DNA from: Davidsoniella eucalypti
Lineage: Eukaryota > Ascomycota > Sordariomycetes > Microascales > Ceratocystidaceae
Direction of reading: 5' to 3'
Assembly (NCBI GenBank): GCA_004009845.1
Contig: RMBW01000064.1
Coordinates: 117,120-181,119 of the forward strand
Length of the DNA stretch: 64,000 nucleotides
The notes beneath the pieces were generated by a model. It searched no databases and had not been told where the DNA came from. It saw only the letters and a list, made by a program, of their open reading frames with translations. The position numbers and the translations under genes were made by a program. Shown here in pieces: positions 1-9,869 of the stretch (positions are counted from its first letter, which is position 1; each line of letters starts with the position of its first letter).

Positions 1-389
1 TTCGTTGACATCATCAACGCTAACCTGTAAATCTACTTTCGCATATTGACCCAAGTTCTGCCTTTATATCTAAATTAGCTCATGAATCTTCGTCATAACG
101 TCGAAATAATATCACAACAAGTTAAATTTTACAATAATGTTCCCATAACCTTGTGCCCTAATATCATGTATATGTATGTAGTACTGTACTTCCATTTTCT
201 AAAGAGGATATCTACTAGTTCTATTTCATAGTAGCATGATACAAAAGTTGTTTTTCTAGTGGCGTGATATTCGTCATATTCACTCAATCGAGTTAATTGG
301 ATTGATGTATATATGTTGTACAAGTTCTGCTCCCACCTTGCGCCAAAACTAACCTATCAAACAAACAAAAAGGTGGCATATATTTGCTT
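1..389. other. intergenic, window edge
   Basis: AT-rich sequence downstream of the mL43 gene. It presumably holds the 3' UTR of that minus-strand gene. No coding exon, tRNA or repeat was recognised. Confidence 0.5.
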
Positions 390-988
390 TTATACCGGTG
401 CACCGTTTCCATGGTACGGCGACCAGACACCTCTGACACTGTCTGCAATACTAGTGACGGGCTTGTTGGTGCGCTTGTTCTTCTCGCCCGTAGCATCGCG
501 CAGCGTCTGCGCCTTCTTCATGACCTGATCGGGCTGCAAGTTACGCACACAGATAGAGCGTTCCTTGCCGTTGGTGTAGTGGCCGATGATCACGGGGTGC
601 TTGCCCGGCCGTGGAGAGATCTCGATTTCAATCTCGGGGTTTGTGGCGGCGAACTTTGAAAGTTGTGACTTGATGAAGCCGCTGGACGGGGAATATTATT
701 GTTAGCGGCTTAGGGTTGGCCATGTCGGTATTGGGTATCTTTGGGCTTCTGTGGTAGAGGCGAAAAGGAAGACTCTGCTTTCTTCTCGTGGGGTCAATGG
801 ATATTGCTTACTTCATGCCGACGGAGCTACCAGCCCAGTCGCAGTAGTGGAAGCTGAGTCGCTTGCATTGAAGCACAAAGGCGCCAACACCGTTCTTGAG
901 ATGCTAAGTCAGTACTTAGTTGGTTTGTTATATATATTAGGCGACTGACCTGTCCCGTGGACACTGCTTTGAGTGCTCTTATCGTCAT
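390..988 (-). CDS. mrpl51: mitochondrial large ribosomal subunit protein mL43 (MRPL51 type)
   Basis: Mitochondrial 54S subunit protein of the L51/S25/CI-B8 thioredoxin-like family. Three minus-strand exons are inferred: 950-988, 812-903 and 390-681. The donors are GTCAGT and GTAAGC, and the acceptors end in TTAG and CCAG behind CTAAC-like branch sites. Joined, they give 140 codons with correct phase, the usual length for fungal MRPL51. The start reads MTIRALKAVSTGQ. Family hallmarks follow: the stretch HYCDWAGSSVGMNGFIKSQL, then PRPGKHPVIIGHYTNGKER, then ICVRNL near the middle of the L51 fold. The C-terminal third is basic and variable. The gene lies head-to-head with the U1-70K gene, about 740 bp between starts, so the two may share a promoter region. 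Identification is firm; the first exon is short, so the start is slightly less certain. Confidence 0.9.
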
Positions 989-1726
989 TATTGGAGGTTG
1001 TGGTGGGCTATATCATCCATCGAGTACAATAAAACAAGTCCATCATCATTCTATGCCTTTTTTGCTGTCCAACCATCACCACCAGTAGTGCGCGGCTAAT
1101 CTATGGAAGAACGTGGAATCTGCTATCCTAGCCGAGGGTTACCAACTCAATTCTAGGGTTGTCAAAAAGGTATCCACTTTTTCTTGGGTTCCATTCAGTT
1201 TCTCTTCTACAAGCGGACCTCCTTCTCTGCTTAGAAACGACAAGGCTTAGAGCTTTCCGCGCTGAAGGGTTTCAGGCACAGGCACAACAAGGCTCTTTTT
1301 TTTTTTTTTTCTTCCTCTTTTTCTTCTTGCTGCATCCACTTCACCTATCGTGACGTGAACCTGTTTTATATTTTTCGTCCATAATCCGACTAACCCGCCC
1401 TAACAACAAAAAAAAGGCCTTTGCCTACACAAAACACAATATTGCACCACCATCGACTTGCCCTATAATACATCCTCGCTTTTCTTAGCACCCAACTTGC
1501 CGCTTCTCGAATTATTCCATCGATAGAACTTAGAGCTGTCCAGTCGCGTTGCGACGTCGATTTTGACCTGTGCGCCGTAATTGCATCCTGCGCGTTTTCA
1601 TTCAATCGACGACGACTTTAGCCTAGCCTACCTACTCAACGCCATCTCATCTACAAAAGAAAAACCTACTCATCTGCTACATAATTGCCGAGCCGTTAAT
1701 CGCGTCGTCGCTATACCATCGCAGAT
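989..1726. promoter_or_regulatory. shared divergent promoter region (mL43 / U1-70K)
   Basis: The 738 bp between two divergent start codons. It contains a pyrimidine-rich stretch (about 1290-1340, including a long T run) and CT-rich sequence up to the U1-70K start, as is common in front of fungal housekeeping genes. No TATA box stands out. That it serves both genes is inferred from the arrangement. Confidence 0.5.
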
Positions 1727-3425
1727 ATGACGGATAAACTCCCCCCGAATCTGCTGGTGCTGTTCGCGCCGCGTCCGCCAACTCGCTACCTAAAGCCTGT
1801 CGACCATGCAGCCGATCAACGCAAGACTATGCCCATTTCCGGGCTCGTGCAGTTTCTCCCAGCGTTTCAAGAATACAAAGAGACCGATAAATATGAGCCA
1901 ACGGAGAGTTGGTTGGAACGCAAGGATCGCCTGAAGAGAGAGCGCGAAGCTGCTGCTGTGGCCCTCAAGACTGCCAGTTGTATGTGCTACCTGCCTCATT
2001 TGAGATGACTCGTCGTAACTTCTCGTTGCAACCAATACGCGATTATAATTTTTTGGGACATCCTTATAACTAACATTTCACATCCTTAAGTCACACCAAG
2101 CAACGACCCGAACATTCGCGGCGACGCTTTCAAGACTTTGATCGTTGCCCGCCTAAGCTACGATACAACAGAGCAGGATCTCGAGCAAGAATTTGGTCGC
2201 CATGGTGCTATCGAAAGAGTAAGTTTCATCCCAAACTACGTCATAGATAAATACTCCTACAAGGCCGAAAGCTAACAGGCCCTCATTGTAGATTCGCCTA
2301 ATCAAGGATACCCACGCAGACGAAAAACCCGGAAAGAAGAAGAAGTCTCACCGTGGTTATGGCTTCGTCGTGTTCGAACATGAACGTGACATGAGAGGTA
2401 ACTATAGTCCCCCTTTCCATCTTCCCTCCGACTCCCAATCCTCGTCCATTTGAGCACGACCATACAGGAATGTATCTACCGATCTAGACTTGTAACCTAT
2501 TTCAACTTGCTCTCGGTCTATTCACGGGCCCAACTCTATGCCCGGTTGGATAGATGCAGACACATGTTTCTGCTTCACACCATTATTATAGTCTCATGTA
2601 ACGTATTCCTGGTAAGACAATCTGGTAACTAACTCTAGCGCCCGGCGCGCGTAACTTGGAATAGTTGCTCTGGAGGCTTGTGATGGTATTAGACTAAAGG
2701 GTCGCACTATCAAGGTTGACGTTGAGAGAGGCAGAACCGTAAAGGACTGGAAGCCTCGTAGATTGGGTGGTGGCCTGGGTGGTCGTAATTACACTCGTGC
2801 CGCCCCGTCCCGCCCTCAGGGTGCTGGTGGGTTCCGCGGAGGTTCCGGTGGTGGTTTCCGTGGTGGATTCGAAGGAGGCCGTTCCCGTGGCATCGGCGGC
2901 GGTGCTGGTGGTGCCGGTGCCGGTGGGGCTGGTGCTGGTGCTGGTGGTTTCCGTGGTGAGCGCAATGGTGGATTCCGTGGAGGATTCCGTGGTGAACGTA
3001 ATGGATTTAGTGGCGGTGGCCGTGACCGTGGAGATAGAGGCGATCGCGGAGACCGTGGAGACCGTGGATTTGATTCTCGTAGCTCTGGCCGTTTCACGGA
3101 AGATAGAAACGGTGGTCGTGGCGATCGTGATCCCAGACGCTCAGGCAGCAATGCGGAGCCAGTACGTCCTCGTGAAAGCGGATACCGCGGTGATAGAGGC
3201 GACAGGGAAGACAGAGGAGACCGCAATAGAGAGCGTGGCGACCGTGGTGATCGCGGCGATAGAGAGCGTGGAGATCGGGATCGTGGAGACCGCGGTGATC
3301 GTGGTGACCGTGGTGATCGCGACAGAGGTGAGCGTGACTACGACCGCCCAAGAGACGAAGACCGAAAACGACGCTACGACGAAGGACACAGCTACGACGA
3401 ACCGAGAAAGATTCGCCGGTATTAG
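1727..3425 (+). CDS. snp1: U1 small nuclear ribonucleoprotein 70 kDa (U1-70K)
   Basis: Component of the U1 snRNP; it binds stem-loop I of U1 snRNA and helps define 5' splice sites in the nucleus. Four exons are inferred: 1727-1979, 2091-2218, 2292-2397 and 2665-3425. Phases agree and the product has 415 residues. The N-terminus starts MTDKLPPNLLVLFAPRPP and carries the U1-70K N-terminal helix region (LERKDRLKREREAAAVALK). An RRM follows, with RNP2-like TLIVARLSY and RNP1-like HRGYGFVVFEHERDM, and then the conserved VDVERGRTVKDWKPRRLGGG. The last 220 residues are low complexity: GGFRGG/RGG repeats, then dense RGDRGDRD runs, ending in a basic tail. Such an R/D/G-rich tail is typical of fungal and animal orthologues. 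Intron 3 (2398-2664, 267 nt) is much longer than the others and has a competing acceptor. The ATG at 1727 lies directly after the CT-rich leader. Confidence 0.93.
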
Positions 3426-4133
3426 GTTTTCTTCCTGGTACCAAACAGGGCATACAAGGCATTATTTTTTGCATCTTTCTCTAGCTTCCTATCTCGATAC
3501 CTCCCTTATTGGTCCTTGCCATAATGTGGACATTCATCGTTTTTGGTTTGTCGTCTAATGATTGCTTCCCGGTGTCTTAACCCCCGAGCCATATGAGCTA
3601 TGGCTCTTTTACAGCACACATATTTCTTTTTTCCTTTGTCTTCTTTCATTCGAGACCAATTTTTTTTTGAGGTAATGCTGTTTGCAGATCATAAGTAGGT
3701 TGTATTTCTACGTATACATTGGCCAGGTGGGTAGGTATTATGGGAAAAAATGGTTTAGTATTTTTTTTCTTTCTTTTTTATATTCCTTTTTCTCTCCTCC
3801 TTTTCTTGATTGAATTATCGTCGTTCTCGTTCTTCTTTTAACATTTCATCTATTTTGTTCTACTCTATTTTCCTATAACATTTTCTTTGAATATTTCTCT
3901 CAATTTGGGTTAAACGCTACCAAATGCAAAATCAAAAAAGAAACACGATTTTTCCAGTTAGTAAAATGGTGGGTGATTTTTTAAGAGGTAGTAGTATCAA
4001 TTTTTTCTTTCTTTATTTCTCTATTTATACTTATTTTTCTACAGTGATATTCAGCAATTCCTATACCAGTGTACAAATATGAAAGAGATGAAGTAAATCC
4101 CAGCAAAATCAGATCAAATCATATATGTATTGA
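3426..4133. other. intergenic, 3' region of U1-70K
   Basis: AT-rich, T-run-dense sequence following the U1-70K stop. It presumably holds the 3' UTR and polyadenylation site. No gene was seen. It ends where the inverted copy of the NLR 3' region begins. Confidence 0.5.
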
Positions 4134-4260
4134 TTACCATCGATGTGAATTATAAGATAAGGACGGTGACATAATTAAGCTTACATAAAGTTGTAGTGCA
4201 AATCGCATCAAGGAAAGGAAAAGGCAAAATTGTGTAAAACGGAAATCAGAACGCTCAATT
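4134..4260 (-). repeat. inverted repeat, left arm (NLR 3' UTR copy)
   Basis: Reverse complement of 9258-9384, nearly identical by eye (a few substitutions such as TTTTCACTATAAC versus TTTGCACTACAAC). With the ankyrin units beyond it, the arm extends to about 4510 with one indel. The two arms face each other across the complete NLR gene. Confidence 0.9.
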
Positions 4261-4545
4261 CTCCTTCAAGAGGTGCTAAATATCAAGATAACGCTCAAGA
4301 CAAGTTAACATGGAAGCAGTCTAGCCACTAGAACTTCTACGACTATCAGCTCCATTCTCGATCAAGAGCCTGGCAATGTCAAGATGAACTTCTTTGCAAG
4401 CTAAAATAAGAGCTGTATCACCAGATGAAGTCACATAGTTGATGTCAGCTCCATTCTCAATCAAGAGCCTGGCAATGTCAAGATGACCTTGTTCGCAAAC
4501 TAAAATAAGAAGGAGGTGGTTATTATGTCCAATGTCTTCGGCCTA
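4134..4545 (-). pseudogene. inverted, 5'-truncated copy of the NLR 3' end (two ankyrin units plus 3' UTR)
   Basis: Read on the minus strand, about 4545-4318 encodes two ankyrin units closely matching those of the NLR at 4993-9254 (for example GHLDIARLLIENGADINY) and the NLR's C-terminal cap (GADS..RSSSG). The frame is open through both units but has no start codon. Stop codons lie just upstream in the same frame, at about 4549-4556. A small insertion after the cap serine/glycine stretch brings in an earlier stop than in the NLR. The following 3' untranslated sequence (4134-4260) matches the NLR 3' UTR with only about four differences by eye over roughly 125 bases. Start, NACHT and PNP regions are absent. 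It is probably a remnant of a partial inverted duplication or of a decayed second NLR; expression is unknown. Confidence 0.85.
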
Positions 4546-4655
4546 TTAGTTAGTTCTTAATCCCTTCTAAGTTGAGGTTGAAGTCCAATATCTCGACTTT
4601 GCTTTATTACGATTTGCAAATGTTTCTCTTGTTGATAATATTTACAGACAAGAGA

Positions 4656-4690
4656 AGTGTGGCACAATAACTTATAAGTTGCGCCACACT
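4656..4690. repeat. short imperfect palindrome
   Basis: AGTGTGGC and GCCACACT flank an inner self-complementary AACTTATAAGTT. It could form a hairpin in the upstream region of the NLR, about 300 bp before its start codon. No function is assigned; an operator-like site or chance are both possible. Confidence 0.55.
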
Positions 4691-4992
4691 ATAGCAACTA
4701 GAAGCTGATGATGTCATCGTAAATATTGTAATTGTGAAATTACTATTGTAAGCCAACGTTGTAGATTGGGCACAAAGCCCCGTTAGGCGCTGACTATAGA
4801 ACCGGGCTGAATAGCCTGACCACCACAAAGCCTATACGCAAAATCCTAAAGTGTAGATTATTGTTGCTTATCTTGTCTTTTCTTCAATTCAGCATATATA
4901 CATTCATCCAAGAACTAAGTTTCTGCCCTTCTGCTCATCTCATAAAGACCTCATAACTTCCAACTCTAGTTCGAAAGACGACATTTCTCGCT

Positions 4993-7900
4993 ATGGCGTC
5001 CCTACGGCGTCCAGAAAAAGATGAATATGAGATTGGCTGGATTTGTGCCTCACACCAGGAACTGTCTGCCGCTAGACTTATGCTCGATGAGAAGTTTGAC
5101 TCACCCGAAAGACAGTCTTCAGCTAGCTATCTCTATGGGCGCATTGGGAAACACAATGTGATTTTATATTGCCTACCATTAGTTGGCCAAACTCAAGCGG
5201 CCGCAGCTGCTACTGGCATGGCGAATGCCTTTTCTACATCTCTCCGCTTCATACTTTTGGTAGGAATCGGCGCCGGAATTCCCTCTCCAAACCATGATAT
5301 TCGACTTGGTGATATTGTGGTCGGTACACCCTCAAATACATTTGGTGGTGTTGTTGCGTACGATTCTGGCAAACTCCTTAGTGATGGGCAGTTTCAACGA
5401 CAAGGCCAACTCAACGCCCCTCCAAACATATTGCTGTCAGCACTGAACCTCTTACAATCCGATATCGATATTGGTGAACTCTTGTTTCCCAAATACATTG
5501 ATAAAGCTCTACTGGCATGTACTGCAACGGCCAAGAAGCGTTTTGCAAGACCGGCCCCTCAAAGCGATAGATTATTCCGTGCAGAGCACATACATCAATC
5601 CAACGCCCCGACTTGCGACTCCTGTCCACCAGAATGGGAAGTACCGAGATCAACACGGGACAATGATGCTCCCGTGATGCATCGCGGTGTTATTGCATCT
5701 GGAAACTCTGAGATACAAGATGCAACCAAGCGTGACCAACTACAACAAGAGATTGGGGCCATATGTGTGGAAATGGAGGCTGCCGGCACAACGCAGCAAT
5801 TCCCATGTCTGGTTATTCGCGGCATTTCAGGTTATGCAGATAGCCACAAACAAGATGAGTGGCGTGGCTATTCTGCTCTCTCTGCCGCAGCCTATGCCAA
5901 AGGGCTCCTAGGCTATGTGAATAAGAGCGATATTAGTACCACGATACTTGTATCAAAATGCATCAGTAAGTTACATTGAAGCTCTGTTTAATAGAACTAC
6001 CTGTATCGAGTATAGAATTCTAACATGTTCGTGAACTAGGTGGTTGTATCACCGAGAACACGAATAGACTGATTGACCACAACGAAAACCTACACACTCG
6101 AATGATGAATCACAACGAAAACCTGCAGAGCCAAACGGTCGACAAGCAAAGGGAAACCGAGCTATTAAATTGCCATCAAAACTTGAAATCTAGTCCTTAC
6201 GAGCAACACAAAGACATGAACCCAGAAGCGGTGAAAGGGACGTGTGTCTGGACTCTCCGAAACCCTAAATTTACCAATTGGCTCAGCAACATGAACAACG
6301 ACCTTATTTGGATTTCGGCTGATCCAGGTTGTGGAAAGTCGGTTTTGAGCAGGTTTCTCATCGATCAACAACTGATCAAAAGTTTCCCGCCAGCTTCAGC
6401 CTCCCCCGATTCTTCACCTTCGATTTGCTATTTTTTCTTTAAAGACAATGAAGCACAAAATAGTCTCGCCACAGCTCTTTGTGCAATCCTGCACCAGCTT
6501 TTCCACCACCAACCGGATCTACGGAAACATGCCTTGAGCCCTTGGAGACAAAACGGGACTGGACTTCAGAATGAAATAGCCATACTCTGGAAAATCTTGC
6601 TTGCAGCCATCAGTGATGAATGTTTCACAAACACATTCATTGTTGTAGATGCCTTGGACGAGTGCTGTCGCAAAGATCAATCCACGTTCATTCGTTTAGT
6701 CACTACATGGTTCACAACGACCAAAGATTCAAGGTGCTCCTCATGGCTGAAGATTTTGTGCACTAGTCGTCCCTATTGGGATATATATGATAGCTTCTAT
6801 CCTACCATCAGCGCCTTTCCTCATATCAAGCTTCCCATGGAAGATGAGGACGATTTGATTCGGGATGAGATCAATCTATTTGCGAAAACTCGCATTGCTA
6901 GGCTCAATACATTATCAGCAAATCACCGACATAGGATTGAAGACAGACTCCTCGGTACGAAAAATCGCACGTATCTGTGGATCAACCTAGTGATAAAGGA
7001 AATCGAGTTGATGTCAAAGCGAGTTGGGTTTCACCCTAACGACGTCGATTTAGTTCCTGCTACAGTGGATGAAGCCTACCGAAATATCTTGAATCGAATT
7101 GAGCCTACCAATGTAAAACAATCCATCCTTATCCTTCAGATTGTTGTTGGTGCAAGACGCCCACTGACAGTTGGCGAGATGAGACTTGCCATCGAGTCGA
7201 AGGAACAAAGGTTGACTGGCATTCAAGGTGCTACAGCTGATTGCGGCCATGTTGAGGAGAGATTACGAGATTTATCTGGCCTGTTCATTTTCATCAAGGA
7301 GACCAGAGTTCACCTAATACACCAAACAGCCAAGGAGTTCTTATTGAAGACTTCTATTCCACTACATGGTGTACATCTCTCCTGTATTCCGGATACGACC
7401 GAAGGCATATTTTCCCAAATCTGCTGCGAATATCTACAACATGTATCGGCTAAGTCTCATACGATCACGAAACCTGCGGCATCAGAATTCTACAACTATG
7501 TCATGGAAAACTGGTTCAGACACATCTGTGGGATACCTGCTACTTCGAACATGCGCCATCAATATGCCAAGCTTGCGATCGCGAATGGAGCTAATGTCAA
7601 CTATGTGACTTCTCGCGGTGATACAGCTCTTATTCCAGCTTGCTCGGGAGGTCATCTTGACATTGCCAGGCTCTTGATCGAGAAGGGAGCTGATGTCAAC
7701 TATGTGACTTATCTCAGTGATACAGCTCTTATTTCAGCTTGCAAAGAAGGTCACCTTGACATTGCCAGGCTCTTGGTCGAGAATGGAGCTGATGTCAACC
7801 ATGAGACTTCTCGCGGTGATACAGCTCTTTTTTCAGCTTGCAAAGAAGGTCACCTTGACATTGCCAGGCTCTTGGTCGAGAATGGAGCTGGTGTCAACTA

Positions 7901-9254
7901 TGTGACTTCATATGTTGATACAGCTCTTATTTCAGCTTGCAAAGAAGGTCATCTTGACATTGCCAGGCTCTTGATCGAGAATGGAGCTGGTGTCAACTAT
8001 GTGACTTCATATGATGATACAGCTCTTATCTCAGCTTGCTCGGGAGGTCATCTTGACATTGCCAGGCTCTTGATCGAGAATGGAGCTGATGTCGACCATA
8101 AGACTTATCTCAATGATACAGCTCTTATTTCAGCTTGCAAAGAAGGTCACCTTGACATTGCCAGGCTCTTGGTCGAGAATGGAGCTGATGTCAACTATAA
8201 GTGTTATCGTGGTAATACAGCTCTTATTCCAGCTTGCAAAGAAGGTCATCTTGACATTGCCAGGCTCTTGATCGAGAAGGGAACTGATGTCAACTATGTG
8301 ACTTCTCGCGGTGATACAGCTTTTATTTCAGCTTGCTCGGGAGGTCATCTTGACATTGCCAGGCTCTTGATCGAGAAGGGAGCTGATGTCAACTATGTGA
8401 CTCCTTATGTTGATACAGCTCTTTTTTCAGCTTGCAAAGAAGGTCATCTTGACATTGCCAGGCTCTTGATCGAGAAGGGAGCTGATGTCAACTATGTGAC
8501 TTCTCGCGGTGATACAGCTCTTATTCCAGCTTGCTCGGGAGGTCATCTTGACATTGCCAGGCTCTTGATCGAGAAGGGAGCTGATATCAACCATGAGACT
8601 TCATGTGGTGATACAGCTCTTTTTTCAGCTTGCAAAGAAGGTCACCTTGACATTGCCAGGCTCTTGGTCGAGAATGGAGCTGGTGTCAACTATGTGACTT
8701 CATATGTTGATACAGCTCTTATTTCAGCTTGCAAAGAAGGTCACCTTGACATTGCCAGGCTCTTGGTCGAGAATGGAGCTGATGTCAACTATGTGACTTC
8801 ATATGTTGATACAGCTCTTATTTCAGCTTGCAAAGAAGGTCATCTTGACATTGCCAGGCTCTTGATCGAGAATGGAGCTGGTGTCAACTATGTGACTTCA
8901 TATGATGATACAGCTCTTTTTTCAGCTTGCAAAGAAGGTCATCTTGACATTGCCAGGCTCTTGATCGAGAAGGGAGCTGATGTCAACTATGTGACTTCTC
9001 GTGGTAATACAGCTCTTATTCCAGCTTGCAAAGAAGGTCATCTTGACATTGCCAGGCTCTTGATCGAGAAGGGAGCTGATATCAACCATGAGACTTCATG
9101 TGGTGATACAGCTCTTATTCCAGCTTGCTCGGGAGGTCATCTTGACATTGTCAGGCTCTTGGTCGAGAAAGGAGCTGATAGTCATCGTAGGAGTTCTAGT
9201 GGCTCCATGTTAAGTTGTTTTGAGCGTTACCCTGATATTTCGCACCTCTTGTAG
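4993..9254 (+). CDS. NLR-like protein: PNP-NACHT-ankyrin (STAND ATPase)
   Basis: Fungal NOD-like receptor candidate. Proteins of this architecture are linked to non-self recognition and heterokaryon incompatibility; the trigger and output of this one are unknown. Two exons are inferred, 4993-5965 and 6040-9254. The 74-nt intron has donor GTAAGT, branch CTAAC and acceptor CTAG, and the phase is correct. The product has 1395 residues. Residues 10-320 form a phosphorylase (PNP_UDP) domain with EYEIGWICASHQELSAARLM and LVGIGAGIPSPNHDIRLGDIVVG. A linker repeats the motif HNENL twice. The NACHT ATPase follows with Walker A DPGCGKS and Walker B FIVVDALDECC. After the helical region come 16 HLDI-containing ankyrin units of 33 residues and a short cap ending HLL. 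The units are nearly identical and vary mainly in the hairpin after VNY/VNH. The inverted 3' fragment at 4134-4545 is its only relative here. The ATG at 4993 precedes the first conserved PNP residues by only about ten codons. Confidence 0.93.
7614..9197 (+). repeat. tandem array of 16 ankyrin-coding 99-bp units
   Basis: Units of exactly 99 bp (33 codons) repeat from the first GATACAGCTCT to the last unit, differing at few positions. Variants alternate at fixed sites: TCGGGAGGT or AAAGAAGGT before CATCTTGAC, ATC or GTC in CTCTTG.TCGAG, AAGGGA or AATGGA, and the hairpin codons (TSRG, TSYV, TSYD, TYLS, TSCG). The stretch near 7850 reappears near 8640, exactly eight units (792 bp) later, which suggests block duplication or conversion inside the array. 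Copy number in an assembly of such a repeat may be unreliable. Confidence 0.95.
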
Positions 9255-9257
9255 TAG

Positions 9258-9384
9258 AATTGAGCGTTCTGATTTCCGTTTTACACAATTTTGCCTTTTC
9301 CTTTCCTTGATGCGATTTTCACTATAACTTTATGTAATCTTAATTATGTCACCGTCCTTATCTTATAATTCACATCGATGGTAA
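9258..9384 (+). repeat. inverted repeat, right arm (NLR 3' UTR)
   Basis: The 3' untranslated sequence of the NLR, starting just after its stop codon. It is reverse-complementary to 4134-4260 with only a few mismatches. The match stops at the A-rich run that begins at about 9385. Confidence 0.9.
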
Positions 9385-9869
9385 AAGAAAAAAAGAAAAA
9401 AAGAAAAAAAAAATCGACTTTGCTACGTTTTGCTGTAGTACAGCGAATCCAAGACTTTCGGCTCCAAAAGCGGTGAAAAATAAGGCATGGTTCAATTTTT
9501 TCTTACTGTACAGCCTTATCGATAAACGTACTAATGGGGAAAGTACTCCCCGCTAGAGGGAACATCGAAGTTTTTTTCTGCCACTTCAATGGGAAAAAAA
9601 AAGTTGAAGATGAATTTTATGTGCTTAATTCAAGAACCTGTATTTTTATCTCTCTGTTTTTTATGACAAGAGATTGATATCTTATAACCTTCAATCTATA
9701 ATTCTAACTACGGAAGAAGAATCAAAACGAGGAAATACAGACCTTTTTTCTCCATTTCACGACAAGCCAGTAAGGAATTATAACGAACATCACGACCTTT
9801 TATTTGCTTTTTATTTCTTCTTTCTTTTCTTTTTTTCTCGTTATATACCATCTTTTTGCATATTTCACA
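9385..9869. other. intergenic between NLR and mrt4
   Basis: Starts with an A-rich run and is AT-rich throughout. A CT/T-rich tract (about 9800-9860) lies directly before the mrt4 start codon and is probably its leader or promoter. No coding exon was recognised. Confidence 0.5.

Noticed and set aside
2767..3558. Long ORFs in the other frames of the U1-70K tail (both strands)
   Set aside because: The RGG/RGD codon repeats keep all frames open. Only the frame joined to the RRM has conserved U1-70K sequence.
5965..6102. Reading the PNP part and the NACHT-ankyrin part as two genes
   Set aside because: A 74-nt intron with consensus donor, branch site and acceptor (5966-6039) joins them in phase, and the fused architecture is known in fungi.
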